NCBI GenBank assembly: GCA_902806015.1
Contig: CADCUZ010000127.1
Coordinates: 1-25,890 of the forward strand
Origin: an uncultured Rubrobacteraceae bacterium
Lineage (GTDB): Bacteria; Actinomycetota; Rubrobacteria; Rubrobacterales; Rubrobacteraceae
DNA: 25,890 nucleotides
Reading direction: 5' to 3'
Shown here: positions 13,756 through 22,484 of the stretch, one piece after another
How the letters are laid out: each line of letters begins with the position of its first letter
How positions within the stretch are numbered: the first letter of the stretch is position 1
The notes under the pieces: model-generated
Seen by the model: the letters and a program-made list of their open reading frames with translations, nothing else
The model's database searches: none
Told to the model about the DNA's origin: nothing
Position numbers and translations under genes: made by a program

Positions 13756-16314
13756 TCAGGCGGGCTTTTCGCCGTCGGGGCGAAAGGTGGCCTTGCGTCC
13801 GCCGGGCCACCAGTTCCAGTCGCCAAGGATGCGCATGGTGGCCGGGACCAGCAGGATCCGGATGATCGTCGCGTCCACGAACACGGCCACGGCCATGCCC
13901 AGCCCGACGGCCTTCGTGAGTATTATGCCGGTAAAGGCGAAGGCGCCGGTGACAACGATGATGATGGCCGCCGCGGAGGTGATGATGCCGGCGGTGGAGA
14001 CCAGCCCCTTGGAGACGCTCGCGGTGTTCGAGTCCCCGTTCTCGTAGGCCTCCTTCATCCTGGAGAGCAGGAAGACCTCGTAGTCCATCGAGACGCCGAA
14101 GATCGTGCAGAACATCAGGATGGGCAGCGTCGCGTCCACGAAGCCCAAAGGCGTGAAGTTCAGCAGCCCCGAGAGGTTACCGTCCTGGAAGACGAAGACG
14201 ACGGCCCCGTAGCTCGCCGTGAGGCTCAGGATGTTCACGATCACCGCCTTCAAGGGGATGATGAACGAGCGAAAGGTGACGAGCAGGATCAGGTACGTCA
14301 CGCCGATCACGAACGCGGCGGCAAGCGGGGCTTTCTGGTAGAGGCTGGAGATGAAATCCTTCTGCCCCGCGGAGAGCCCGCCGACCAGAAAGCTCGTCCC
14401 CTCGGGCGCCTCCACAGCCCGCACCGCGTCCACCGCGCCGTACGCCCGCTCGGTGTAGGGGTTCTCCTCGGTCACCGCCCGCAGCAGCGACCGGTCCCCG
14501 GCCACGTAGGAATCGACAGCGTTCTTTAGCTCCTCCGACTCGCGGGCCACGGGCAGCTCCAAAAAGGCCGCAACCCCTTCGGGCGTCACCTCCCCGTTCG
14601 CGGAGACGCCTTCCGGCAGCTCGGGGAAGCGCCGGTACACCTCCGCCGAGACGCGCTTCTCCACCTCGGCCCGGATCTCGTCCTCCGCCCCGCGCACCCG
14701 CTCGGCCACCCGAGGTTCGACCTCGGCTCGGATCCTCTCCTCCGTACCCGGGGGAACCGTGCCGTAGGTCGCCCCCACCTCGGAGAGCTGCCGCCGGACG
14801 ACCTCGTCACTGTTCTTGTCGATCTGCTCCCGGATCTGCTCTTGCACAAGGCCGTCCACCCGCCCGCCCGCTTCCTTCTCCGCCTTCTCGCGGGCGTCCC
14901 CGACCCGCGAGGCGTAGTCGCGGGCGGCCTCAGCCCCCGCCGTGTAGACGCTCTCGACGCGGGAGACGCCCTCTGCAGCGCGTATCTTCTGGCCGAGGTC
15001 CCGCACGTCGGCGAGGCCCTCGGGGCTCAAGGGATCCCGACCGAGGTCGGCGACCACCTCCATCGGGTTCAAGGTCGCGTACCCGAAGTTCTCCTTGAGC
15101 AGGTCGTCGCCCGCGCGCGACTCGTACTTTTGGGGCAGGACAGTGGCCTCGGGAATGCCGACCTTCATGTGGCCGACGGGGAAGAGCAGGGCGGCGAGGA
15201 TGCCGGCGACCAGCAGTATCACTATCAGCGGGCGGCGCATCACCACCTCGGCGCTCCAGCTCCAAAAACCCGCGCCGGGCGCGCCGCTCGTGCGCCGGAT
15301 GCGCAGCAGGTTCACCCGCGGGCCCAGGACGCCGAGGAGGGCCGGCAGGAACGTCAGGGCGGCCACCACCGAGACGAAGACCACGATCACTCCCGCGAAC
15401 CCGATGGAGCGCATAAACATGAAAGGGAAAAAAAGCAGCCCGGAGAGCCCGACCAGGACGGCGGTCCCCGAGAAGAAGATGGAGCGCCCGGCGGTGGCCA
15501 CCGTCCGCGGCACGGCCTCGGCCGTCGAGTAGTCCTCCAGCTCCTCCCTGAACCGGCTGACGAAGAAAAGCGCGTAGTCTATGCCCAAACCCAGCCCGAG
15601 CATCGTCGAGAGCGTGAGCACGAAGACGGACATGTCGTAGGAGCCGGCGAGAAAGTAGATGATCGCCAGCGACGTCAGGACGCTCGCCCCCCCGACAACA
15701 ACCGGCACCCCCGCCGCGACTAGCGTCCCGAAGGCGAAAACCAAGATGAGCACCGCGAAGGGAAAGGCGTACTTTTCGGCCTGCTGCACGTCCTCGTTGC
15801 TCGCCGTTTCGAGGTCCTGGTAGACGGCCGGCGCACCGGTAACGTAGGTGTTCAACTCTTCGGAGCGGACCTTGTCCCTTACATCGGCGACGACGTTGCG
15901 GGTCTGGTCGATAGAGACGCTGAACGCGATGATGGCGTACGACTTCTCCCCGTCCCTGGAGATGAAGCGCCCGTCCTTGGAGCCCGCGTAGGAGGCCACG
16001 TACCGGACCTCGTCCATCTTGCGGACCCCCCTGAGCGCCTTCTCCTGAGCATCCTGAAACTTCCGGCCCCTGGCGTCGAGGCCGTCCCCCGTGAAGACGA
16101 CCGTCAGCGCGGCCGGGGAGACCCCGAACTCGTCGGACATGACGTTCTGGACGCGCTCGGCTTCGGAGTTCGAGCCCTCGAAGCCCCCGCCTTTCAGGCG
16201 CCCAGATAGGTCCGGGGCGAACAAGGCGCTGAAGGTCAGAACCGCGGCCCACACGATCAACACCGCCCACCTGAAACGGTAGGCGAAGTCGCCAAGATGG
16301 TAGAAACCCCTCAT
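13756..16314 (-). CDS. MMPL-family (RND superfamily) membrane transporter
   Basis: An 852-residue transporter with the duplicated RND layout. One helix (residues 16-36) precedes a first outside domain (37-180). Helices 2-6 (183-335) include the conserved GLGIDYALF with Asp246. A helix at 362-380 opens the second half, with an outside domain at 385-655. The final helices contain FGVSMDYEVFLLSRMKE. Proteins of this type move lipids or hydrophobic compounds across the membrane using the proton gradient; actinobacterial YdfJ-like members are the nearest type. It is longer than usual because the second outside domain contains a very charged helical stretch at about 460-615. The ATG lacks a ribosome site, but a TAA two codons earlier excludes a longer start. 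Confidence 0.92.
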   Translation of the reverse strand: MRGFYHLGDFAYRFRWAVLIVWAAVLTFSALFAPDLSGRLKGGGFEGSNSEAERVQNVMSDEFGVSPAALTVVFTGDGLDARGRKFQDAQEKALRGVRKMDEVRYVASYAGSKDGRFISRDGEKSYAIIAFSVSIDQTRNVVADVRDKVRSEELNTYVTGAPAVYQDLETASNEDVQQAEKYAFPFAVLILVFAFGTLVAAGVPVVVGGASVLTSLAIIYFLAGSYDMSVFVLTLSTMLGLGLGIDYALFFVSRFREELEDYSTAEAVPRTVATAGRSIFFSGTAVLVGLSGLLFFPFMFMRSIGFAGVIVVFVSVVAALTFLPALLGVLGPRVNLLRIRRTSGAPGAGFWSWSAEVVMRRPLIVILLVAGILAALLFPVGHMKVGIPEATVLPQKYESRAGDDLLKENFGYATLNPMEVVADLGRDPLSPEGLADVRDLGQKIRAAEGVSRVESVYTAGAEAARDYASRVGDAREKAEKEAGGRVDGLVQEQIREQIDKNSDEVVRRQLSEVGATYGTVPPGTEERIRAEVEPRVAERVRGAEDEIRAEVEKRVSAEVYRRFPELPEGVSANGEVTPEGVAAFLELPVARESEELKNAVDSYVAGDRSLLRAVTEENPYTERAYGAVDAVRAVEAPEGTSFLVGGLSAGQKDFISSLYQKAPLAAAFVIGVTYLILLVTFRSFIIPLKAVIVNILSLTASYGAVVFVFQDGNLSGLLNFTPLGFVDATLPILMFCTIFGVSMDYEVFLLSRMKEAYENGDSNTASVSKGLVSTAGIITSAAAIIIVVTGAFAFTGIILTKAVGLGMAVAVFVDATIIRILLVPATMRILGDWNWWPGGRKATFRPDGEKPA

Positions 16315-16392
16315 CTGTTACGGCGGCTGGTTTCGGACGACGCTCGCATCGGCGGTATGCTACCCGGCGGGAGGGTTACGGATGGTGTTCGG

Positions 16393-17601
16393 TTACACGG
16401 ACTCGCCGCCCGGCCTCCGTGCGCCGCCGGGCGGGGCGGACCTCGCCGGCAGGGTCAGGGCGAGGGCGGAGCCGAGGACTGGGAGGGCGGCGACGGCCAG
16501 CATGGCGGTTCTCAGGCCGACCCCGTCGGCCAGAAGGCCGAGCAGGGGCGCCCCGATCCCCCCAAGGCCGATGGAGAGGCCCATCGTGATCCCGGCCGCG
16601 AGGCCGATGCGTCCGGGCAGGTACTCCTGGCCCATCACCACCGTAACCCCGAAGGTCCCGATCGTCGCCGCGCCCACGAGCGCGAGCAGCGCCATGCCCG
16701 CGTAGGGACCGACGAACGTGAAGGCCAGGACGAGGGGCGGCAGCACGAGCATGGACCCCGCGAGCACGGCCTTCCGCCCGTACCTGTCCGCGAGCGGCCC
16801 CATGAGCAGCGTCCCGACCGCCCCGGAGGCGAGCATCACCGCGAGGGCCACGTTCCCCAGGGCAGCGGACGCGCCCAGAACGCGCTCGTAGTACGAGGCC
16901 ACGAAGGCGACGAACCCGAAGTAGACAAAAGAGCGGACCACCACCACCCCGATCATGACGGCAAACGGCGTCCAGCTTTCCGGCGCGTTTTTCGCCTCCT
17001 TCGTCGCGCCCTCCGCAGCGTCCGGCGCCAGGCGCAACATGCGGGGAGTCTCGGCGAACATGACGCCCGCCATGAGCGCGGCCGGGAGGGCCAGAAAGAG
17101 CGTGCCCGGGAGGCCGAAGACGAGGACGAGCGGGGTGGCGACGATGGGACCCAGCGCGAAACCGGCGTTGCCCCCGACGGAGAAAAAGCTCATGCCCCGC
17201 GCCCGGCGGGCGCCGGAGACGTAGTTGGCGAAGCGGGCGCCCTCGGGGTGGAAGGCCGCGACCCCGACGCCGCTCAGTACGACGGAGGCGCAAATCGAGG
17301 GGTAGCCTGGCGCCACCCCGACGAGGGCCAGGCCCACCCCCGCCAGGAGCACGCCGAGCGGCATGAGGGCCGGGATGGGGCTCCTATCCGAGAAGATTCC
17401 AAAGAGGGGCTGGACGAGCGAAGAGCTCACGGTGGCGGCGAAAACGAGCGCGCCGGCCGCCGCGAGGGAGAGGCCGCGCTCGGAGATCAGGAACGGCAGC
17501 AACGCGGCCACGGCGCCCTGGTTGAGGTCCGTAAAGAGGTGCCCCGCGGACAGGACGCCCATCGCCCGCCGGTCCACGCCCTTTTTCGCTGCCCCGCTCA
17601 A
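16393..17601 (-). CDS. MFS transporter, Fsr (fosmidomycin resistance)-like
   Basis: A 402-residue major facilitator with about 12 membrane helices. The N-terminal GVLSAGHLFTDLNQGAVAAL and the following QPLFGIFSDRSP are characteristic of the Fsr branch, and the loop motif RYGRKAVLAG in the second half is the usual MFS loop 8-9 repeat. Fsr proteins export fosmidomycin and related small molecules, but most homologues have unknown natural substrates, so drug efflux is only a family-level inference. The TTG start has GGGAGG 5 nt upstream. It sits 33 nt after sppA and 78 nt before the MMPL gene in the same direction, so the three may be co-transcribed. Confidence 0.9.
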   Translation of the reverse strand: MSGAAKKGVDRRAMGVLSAGHLFTDLNQGAVAALLPFLISERGLSLAAAGALVFAATVSSSLVQPLFGIFSDRSPIPALMPLGVLLAGVGLALVGVAPGYPSICASVVLSGVGVAAFHPEGARFANYVSGARRARGMSFFSVGGNAGFALGPIVATPLVLVFGLPGTLFLALPAALMAGVMFAETPRMLRLAPDAAEGATKEAKNAPESWTPFAVMIGVVVVRSFVYFGFVAFVASYYERVLGASAALGNVALAVMLASGAVGTLLMGPLADRYGRKAVLAGSMLVLPPLVLAFTFVGPYAGMALLALVGAATIGTFGVTVVMGQEYLPGRIGLAAGITMGLSIGLGGIGAPLLGLLADGVGLRTAMLAVAALPVLGSALALTLPARSAPPGGARRPGGESV

Positions 17602-17634
17602 TCTTGCCTCCCGCCGGTCTGCGGCCGCAAGATG

Positions 17635-19335
17635 CTACCAGTCGTCGGAGATCCCGTACGGGCCCATCGCCCACACCCCGCACGAAACCTCCCGTATTTC
17701 CCGCCGCATCATCTCCACGACCTCCTCGAAGACCTCCGCCGGGCGCCCGGGCGCGGGTCGTCCCGCGCGCGGGACCGGCATCCTCGCGAGCACGTCCGCT
17801 CCTCCACCTTCGCCTCCCCCTTTGATGCCGCCGAGCTCGCAAGCCTTCTCGAGCGCCTCCCGGAAACCGCCCACGCCGTCGACGAGGCCGTGCCCCAACG
17901 CCTCGGCGCCGCTCCAGACCCTGCCCCCGGCGATGCCGTCCAGGTCCGCGAGGTGCCTGCCGCCCGAGACCCGGGCCTTGAACTCCTCGTAGGCGTTCCC
18001 GATCTGCCCCTCCAGCACCCGCAACTCGTCCTCCGTAGGCCGGCGGCTCGGGTCCATCAAGCCGGCCCGCCGGCCCCTTTCGAGGCCAACCGGATGGACC
18101 CCGAGTCTGCCGTAGAGGCGGTCGGCGACGGGCCGTATCGTGATGACCCCGATGGAGCCCGTAACGGTGGTGCGGCGGGCGACGACGTGGGCGGCGGGGG
18201 CCGAGACGTAGTAGCCCCCCGAGGCCGCGACGTTGCCCATCAGGACCACCACGGGCTTTTTGGCCGAGATCCTTTGTACCTCGCGCCAGATCAGGTCCGA
18301 GGCCAAAGCGTCCCCGCCCGGCGACTCGACGTGGAGCAGCACGGCCGAGACCCGCCCGCTCCCCTCCGCTCGCCTGAGCGCCGCCACGACGGAGTCGCTT
18401 CCCGCTCGCTCGCCCCCCAGGAATGGCAACGGTAGCGGCAACCTCCGGCTCTTTCCCCGCGCGATCGCCCCGGACACCTCAACGAGGCCGATTCGCCGCC
18501 GCGACCGCCCCCGGTACGGCGCTTTTAGCGACTTCTTCGCCGAGGCCCACTCAACGAGGCGCAAACCCTCCCCCCCGCCCGCGAGCCTGCGCGGCAGCTC
18601 GTCCTCGTAGCAGACGCCGTCCACGAGGCCGGCGTTCACGGCCTGTAGGGCCCCGTAGGGGGCTTTGTCGATCTTTTCCTGTGCCTCCTCCGGTGAGAGG
18701 CCCCTCGCCTCGGAGACGGCGCGGACCAGTTCCTCGTAGCGTCCGTCGAGGAGGCGCTCGGCCTGCTCGCGGGCCTCGTCGGAGAAGTCGTTTCGGGTGA
18801 AGGGGTCGCCGGCGGACTTGTACGGCGACACCGCGATGACCTCCGCGCCGATCCCGAGCCGGTCCAGGGCGTCCTTGAAGAAGCTGACCCGGGTCCGCAC
18901 CCCGGTGACGCCCACGGTGACGAGTGGCGCGAGGAGGATCTCGTCCGCCGCGCACGCCAGGTAGTAGGAGCGCGTGTCCACGGGGTCCGCGAGGTAGGCA
19001 ACCACGCGGCCTCCCCCCTCCCGGAACGCGAGCAGCTCGCCCCTGGCCTCTTCGAGTGAGGCCCACCCGGCGTCGAGGTCCCGCAGGCGAAGCACCACGC
19101 CCCGGGGCCGGCCGTCGGCGGAGATCCGGCCAAGCCGCTCCCGCAACGCCTGGAGGGTTACGGGGGAGGGCCCGCGCGCGAGACGACCCCTGACGAACCC
19201 CGTGGGCTTCTCGAACTCCGGCAGCGCCCCGCCCACCTCCACCCAGACAAAGGCCGGGGCACGCCGCAGGAGGCGCACGAGGGCGTTGCGCCCGAAGCGC
19301 CAGAGGTTGAGCAGGGCGTCGAGAATGCCGGACAC
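17635..19335 (-). CDS. sppA: Signal peptide peptidase SppA, long (67K-type) form
   Basis: A 566-residue serine protease of family S49 that degrades signal peptides and other short membrane-associated peptides. It has two tandem S49 domains, as in the E. coli enzyme. The catalytic lysine lies in the first domain (SPYKSAGDPF, Lys173) and the catalytic serine in the second (NVAASGGYYVSAPA, Ser372). The spacing of 199 residues matches the long form. The N-terminus has a weakly hydrophobic amphipathic stretch (LDALLNLWRFGRNALVRLL) rather than a clear membrane helix, so membrane attachment is uncertain. The C-terminal 50 residues hold a Gly-rich linker and a helix. A GTG start is chosen because TATCAT lies 8 nt upstream; no ribosome site is visible. 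Confidence 0.93.
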   Translation of the reverse strand: MSGILDALLNLWRFGRNALVRLLRRAPAFVWVEVGGALPEFEKPTGFVRGRLARGPSPVTLQALRERLGRISADGRPRGVVLRLRDLDAGWASLEEARGELLAFREGGGRVVAYLADPVDTRSYYLACAADEILLAPLVTVGVTGVRTRVSFFKDALDRLGIGAEVIAVSPYKSAGDPFTRNDFSDEAREQAERLLDGRYEELVRAVSEARGLSPEEAQEKIDKAPYGALQAVNAGLVDGVCYEDELPRRLAGGGEGLRLVEWASAKKSLKAPYRGRSRRRIGLVEVSGAIARGKSRRLPLPLPFLGGERAGSDSVVAALRRAEGSGRVSAVLLHVESPGGDALASDLIWREVQRISAKKPVVVLMGNVAASGGYYVSAPAAHVVARRTTVTGSIGVITIRPVADRLYGRLGVHPVGLERGRRAGLMDPSRRPTEDELRVLEGQIGNAYEEFKARVSGGRHLADLDGIAGGRVWSGAEALGHGLVDGVGGFREALEKACELGGIKGGGEGGGADVLARMPVPRAGRPAPGRPAEVFEEVVEMMRREIREVSCGVWAMGPYGISDDW

Positions 19336-19343
19336 TGGCCGCT

Positions 19344-19349
19344 ATGATA
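19344..19349 (-). promoter_or_regulatory. -10 box immediately before the sppA start codon
   Basis: TATCAT on the minus strand ends 8 nt before the GTG at 19335. No -35 box or ribosome site is evident. The position suggests a leaderless message. Confidence 0.35.
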
Positions 19350-19376
19350 CAACGCGGTCGGCGACCGGCCGTATGG

Positions 19377-19399
19377 TAGACTCGCGAATAGGAACTATT
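19377..19399 (+). promoter_or_regulatory. -10 box and short inverted repeat before the second Fur gene
   Basis: TAGACT at 19377-19382 would place the start near 19390. AATAG-GAA-CTATT (19387-19399) is a 5-bp inverted repeat with the same GAA centre as the operator at the other Fur gene. Its place over the start site would suit repression. Confidence 0.4.
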
Positions 19400-19427
19400 A
19401 CTGATCACAGGAGGGAAAGACTCGGAC

Positions 19428-19859
19428 ATGGGGGGCGCGTTGGAGAGGGACATACGCGAGCGGTTTCGCAGGTCCGGCTACACCCTGACCTCGCAGCGCA
19501 AGGCGGTTTTGGAGGCGCTGGGAGACAGCCGGGGGCACCCCTCCGCGGAGGACGTCTACCTGCTCGTCAAGCAGAAGAACCCGCGCGTGGCGCTGGGTAC
19601 CGTCTACCAGGCGCTCTCCGTGCTGGAGGAGATCGGGGTGGTAGGCGCCAAGCACTGGTCGGAGTCGCCTACGCGCTACGACCTGAACGTGAACCCGCAC
19701 CTGGACATCCGCTGCTTGGCTTGCGGCGAGGTCGCAGAGGTGCCCGGCGTGGGCCTCGGGGACCTGGAAGAGCGCGTTCGTGCTGCCACCCCCTATGAGG
19801 TGAAGCGCGCCGCCGTGGTCGTCGAGGGCCTCTGCCCCGCCTGCCGCGCCGACGGATAA
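19428..19859 (+). CDS. Fur-family repressor (copy 2), PerR/Zur-like
   Basis: A 143-residue Fur-superfamily regulator. The DNA-binding half includes ERFRRSGYTLTSQRKAVLEA and the recognition helix region VALGTVYQALSVLEEIGVV. The metal half has NVNPHLDIRCLACGEVAEV and ends with CPAC, giving the two Cys pairs of the structural zinc site. It has fewer histidines than copy 1 (NPHLDI against EHVHHHARC), so it probably senses a different signal. The PTRYDLN segment before the histidine resembles PerR-type proteins, but I would not assign the inducer. ATG start; AGGAGGG lies 12 nt upstream, slightly far. It diverges from sppA and precedes the coiled-coil gene. Confidence 0.9.
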   Translation: MGGALERDIRERFRRSGYTLTSQRKAVLEALGDSRGHPSAEDVYLLVKQKNPRVALGTVYQALSVLEEIGVVGAKHWSESPTRYDLNVNPHLDIRCLACGEVAEVPGVGLGDLEERVRAATPYEVKRAAVVVEGLCPACRADG

Positions 19860-19971
19860 ACAGCTCCCCCGCCCGGCCCTTTACCTCGCCCGCGTCGACC
19901 GTTAACCTTCAAAGCCATCGAGGGCCCGGGGGTGAGACGATGACGGATAGGTGTTTGTGGGAGGGGGGCGC

Positions 19972-21786
19972 ATGAGAGAGGCTCCAGAAGAGGACCCGGC
20001 GGCCGGGCTGGCGTCGAGCCTGGAGGCCGCCGGTGCCCTCATTGAGAGCCTTGAGGAAGAGGTCGCCGGGCTGCGGGGTGACCTCGACGCGGCGACCGCC
20101 GCGCTCCGCGCGGCCCACGAAGAGGTGGCGGCGCGCGCCGACGCGGCGCGCGAGGCCGAGGACCTACGGGCCGAAATCTCAGACCTCAAACGTCGCCACT
20201 CCGACGAACAGCTCCGCCTGAGCAACGAGCACATAAACGAGGTAGCGAACTTGCGGCGCGCGTTCGAAGAGCAGCGACGCGCCGACGTCGAGGCCGCGAC
20301 CTCCGAACCGCGCGTCGATGCCCTCAAGGAGGAATTCGCGCAAGAAAGGGCGGCCATCCAGGAGTTTCACAAGGCGGAGGTCGAGGCCCTGAAGACCGCC
20401 TCAGAGAGCCGGGCGGAAGAGCTCCGGACGAAGTACCGGGAGCAGGAAGAGCGCCACGAGGCCGCGCTCGAGGCTGCCCGCCGGGAGGCCCGCAGGCGGG
20501 CTGAGGAGTTCGAGCGCTCCCGGGATCAGGAAATCGAACGCCTGCTCTCCGAGGAGCGCGGCGCCCAAGAAGAGCGGCACGAGGCGACACTCCGGGCGCT
20601 CAAGAGCGCGGCGGCCGGGCGCGAACTGGAGCTCCAGAGGGACTACCAGGCCGTCGTCGAGGCCCAGCAGACGGAGATAGAGGCGCTCCGCGGGGAGCTG
20701 GACTCGCGCAGGCTGCAAGCGGAGGAGGCGCGCAAGGAGGAACGCAAAGAGGTAAAGGCGCTCGCCGAGGGCCGAGAGCGGGAGCTGCGCCGTTCGCAGG
20801 CGACGCGGCTCGCGGAGGCCAAGGAGGCGGCAGGGAGGCGCGTCGAGGCCCTCCAGGCCCAGCGCGAGGCGGACAATCGGGCGCTGCGGGCGCGGCACGC
20901 GGAGGAGATCTCCGGCCTGCGCCAGGAGTACGAGGAGAGGCTCGCCGCCGAAGACGAGCGCAGGAGATCGGAGACCTGGGCCCTCGAAGAACGCCTCCAC
21001 GAGGCCGGCATCCGTCTGAACATCGAGCGGCGCGCCTACGGCGCCCGCCTGAAGGAACTGGAGGCCGCCCGCCTCTCGGAGAAGGCCACCCTGAGGAGGG
21101 ACCAGGAACTCGAGGTCAAGCGGCTGCGGGCCGAGGTCGCCGCGAAAGAAGAACGCATAGAGGTGCTCGAAGAGGCCTCCGAGGCAGGCGGCAAGACACC
21201 GGAAGCCCAACCCGATGCCGTCGGGCTAGCGGCGGGCCCCGAGCCGGCGTCCGCCGGCCCCTATGAAGCCGCGGAAGACGCCCCCGAGAGACACAAGGAC
21301 GTGCCAACGCCCAAAACGGAGGAGGCCCAGGCGCAGAGGATCCTCGCGGAAGAGAGGGTACGGGACCTGGAGGCCCGTCTCGTCGAGGCCAGAGAAGAGG
21401 CCCGGCGCAACGCCCTAGAGTTGGACAAGGTGACGGAGAGCGTCCGGCGTCTCGCCGAGCCGGAACGCAGGCTACGGGAGGGGCTCGACCTCTTCAACGG
21501 GAGCGAGCACGCGCGGGTGGTGGCCTCGATCTCCCGCTCCTTTGGCCTGCCGCGGGTCCACACCGGCCTAAACGGTGGCGACCCCGGAAAGCCGACGCTC
21601 ACGCTCGTCTGGGGCGACGTCGCCTGGCGGCGCTACGTCTGCGATCCCACCGAGGGCGTCCCCGAGCCCAGGGTCTACCTCGCGGGCACGGGCGAAGATC
21701 CCGACGAACTCCCTCAGCCCGAACGCCAACCCAACGCACGCATGGACGCCCGGGGCCGCCTGATGCTGGGCGTTCAAGCGCGCTAG
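19972..21786 (+). CDS. Long coiled-coil protein with a conserved-looking C-terminal domain, function unknown
   Basis: A 604-residue protein. Residues about 10-405 are an almost unbroken Glu/Arg/Ala/Leu-rich coiled coil (examples EVANLRRAFEEQRRADVEAA and EERKEVKALAEGRERELRRS). A Pro/Ala-rich linker follows at about 405-455, then a second coiled coil (ILAEERVRDLEARLVEAREE) to about 495. The last 105 residues form a compact domain: LREGLDLFNGSEHARVVASI, then GLPRVHTGLNGGDPGKPTLT with LVWGDVAWRRYVCD and a Gly/Asp-rich end. I have seen similar FNxSEHxRxVA/W-rich ends in other actinobacterial unknown proteins but cannot name the family. No signal or membrane segment is visible. A scaffold role is possible. 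The ATG has GGGAGGGGGG directly upstream. Confidence 0.8.
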   Translation: MREAPEEDPAAGLASSLEAAGALIESLEEEVAGLRGDLDAATAALRAAHEEVAARADAAREAEDLRAEISDLKRRHSDEQLRLSNEHINEVANLRRAFEEQRRADVEAATSEPRVDALKEEFAQERAAIQEFHKAEVEALKTASESRAEELRTKYREQEERHEAALEAARREARRRAEEFERSRDQEIERLLSEERGAQEERHEATLRALKSAAAGRELELQRDYQAVVEAQQTEIEALRGELDSRRLQAEEARKEERKEVKALAEGRERELRRSQATRLAEAKEAAGRRVEALQAQREADNRALRARHAEEISGLRQEYEERLAAEDERRRSETWALEERLHEAGIRLNIERRAYGARLKELEAARLSEKATLRRDQELEVKRLRAEVAAKEERIEVLEEASEAGGKTPEAQPDAVGLAAGPEPASAGPYEAAEDAPERHKDVPTPKTEEAQAQRILAEERVRDLEARLVEAREEARRNALELDKVTESVRRLAEPERRLREGLDLFNGSEHARVVASISRSFGLPRVHTGLNGGDPGKPTLTLVWGDVAWRRYVCDPTEGVPEPRVYLAGTGEDPDELPQPERQPNARMDARGRLMLGVQAR

Positions 21787-21852
21787 AGGTCTCGTAACCT
21801 TTTCGCCGAAGCCGTCAGCCGTCGACCCTCCCCTTCGGGCAAGAACAAGAAA

Positions 21853-21880
21853 CCCGCCCCTGGCGGGCAGCGTTTTAGGA
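21853..21880. terminator. Probable bidirectional transcription terminator
   Basis: CCCGCC (21853-21858) and GGCGGG (21862-21867) form a tight hairpin with a 3-nt loop. On the minus strand the hairpin is followed directly by TTTCTTGTTCTT, and on the plus strand by CAGCGTTTTA. It lies between the converging coiled-coil and membrane protein genes. Confidence 0.6.
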
Positions 21881-21910
21881 CGCCCTATTGTGGAGGTGCA
21901 AGGCCGAAGG

Positions 21911-22378
21911 CTATTGCCGGGGCGCGCCGCGGGCTTTGGACCGCCGCATGAGCTGTAGCACCCGTTCGTTGTGGGCATGGAGGGTTTGACCGCGACGGGC
22001 CCCGACGTGGGCGGCGCCCACCGCGGCGGCGAAAAAGGCCGCGGCCAGCAACACACTTCCCACGCTGTCCAGGCCGGGGAACGGCGTCTTGCCCAGGAGC
22101 AGGTTCATGACCGGCGAGATCAGGAACGCGACGGGGGCGACGAGGGTGCCGTGCAGCCGGTGCCGCCCCGGCGCCTTGTACGCGCCGGCCATCCCGCCAA
22201 AGTAGAAGCCGAAGCCGCAGATCACGAGCAGCACGGGCGCGAAGGTCTTTATCGCCGAAGCCGAGGGACTGACCTGAAAGAGCCAGGAGAGAACCGGGGC
22301 CAGGATGCCAAACAGGATCAGCAAGATGAACGCGAACGCCACCAGCATCCCCACCCCGATAGAGGTAACGCTTCTCAT
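21911..22378 (-). CDS. Small membrane protein of unknown function (155 residues)
   Basis: A 155-residue protein with four hydrophobic segments: GMLVAFAFILLILFGILAPV, FAPVLLVICGFGFYFGGMAG, TLVAPVAFLISPVMNLLLG and VGSVLLAAAFFAAAVGAAHV. The basic C-terminal tail (HNERVLQLMRRSKARG) is probably cytoplasmic. I do not recognise the family. The ATG at 22378 is chosen because TAAAAT ends exactly 7 nt upstream and the bases between (CTCCTCC) are anti-Shine-Dalgarno-like, so a leaderless message is likely. Longer frames upstream would enter the divergent sulfatase gene. Confidence 0.7.
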   Translation of the reverse strand: MRSVTSIGVGMLVAFAFILLILFGILAPVLSWLFQVSPSASAIKTFAPVLLVICGFGFYFGGMAGAYKAPGRHRLHGTLVAPVAFLISPVMNLLLGKTPFPGLDSVGSVLLAAAFFAAAVGAAHVGARRGQTLHAHNERVLQLMRRSKARGAPRQ

Positions 22379-22385
22379 GGAGGAG

Positions 22386-22391
22386 ATTTTA
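22386..22391 (-). promoter_or_regulatory. -10 box immediately before a membrane protein start codon
   Basis: TAAAAT on the minus strand ends 7 nt before the ATG at 22378. No ribosome site is present between them. Confidence 0.45.
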
Positions 22392-22484
22392 GCAGCCCCC
22401 CGCCGGTCGCCCCCGTGGCAGGGTTCACCGGGAGCCGCTACCGCGGCTTGTAGGCGCACTTTCGGCATAGTAACCTCTTGGCCC

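Noticed and set aside
16297..18435. Very long plus-strand open frame (712 codons) opposite the MFS and sppA genes
   Set aside because: It is the antisense of two clear genes, has extreme Arg/Gly/His/Pro composition and no motif; it is a GC-rich shadow frame.
22305..22484. Upstream extension of the sulfatase frame
   Set aside because: It would push the Tat motif 60 residues inward and overlaps the divergent membrane protein gene.
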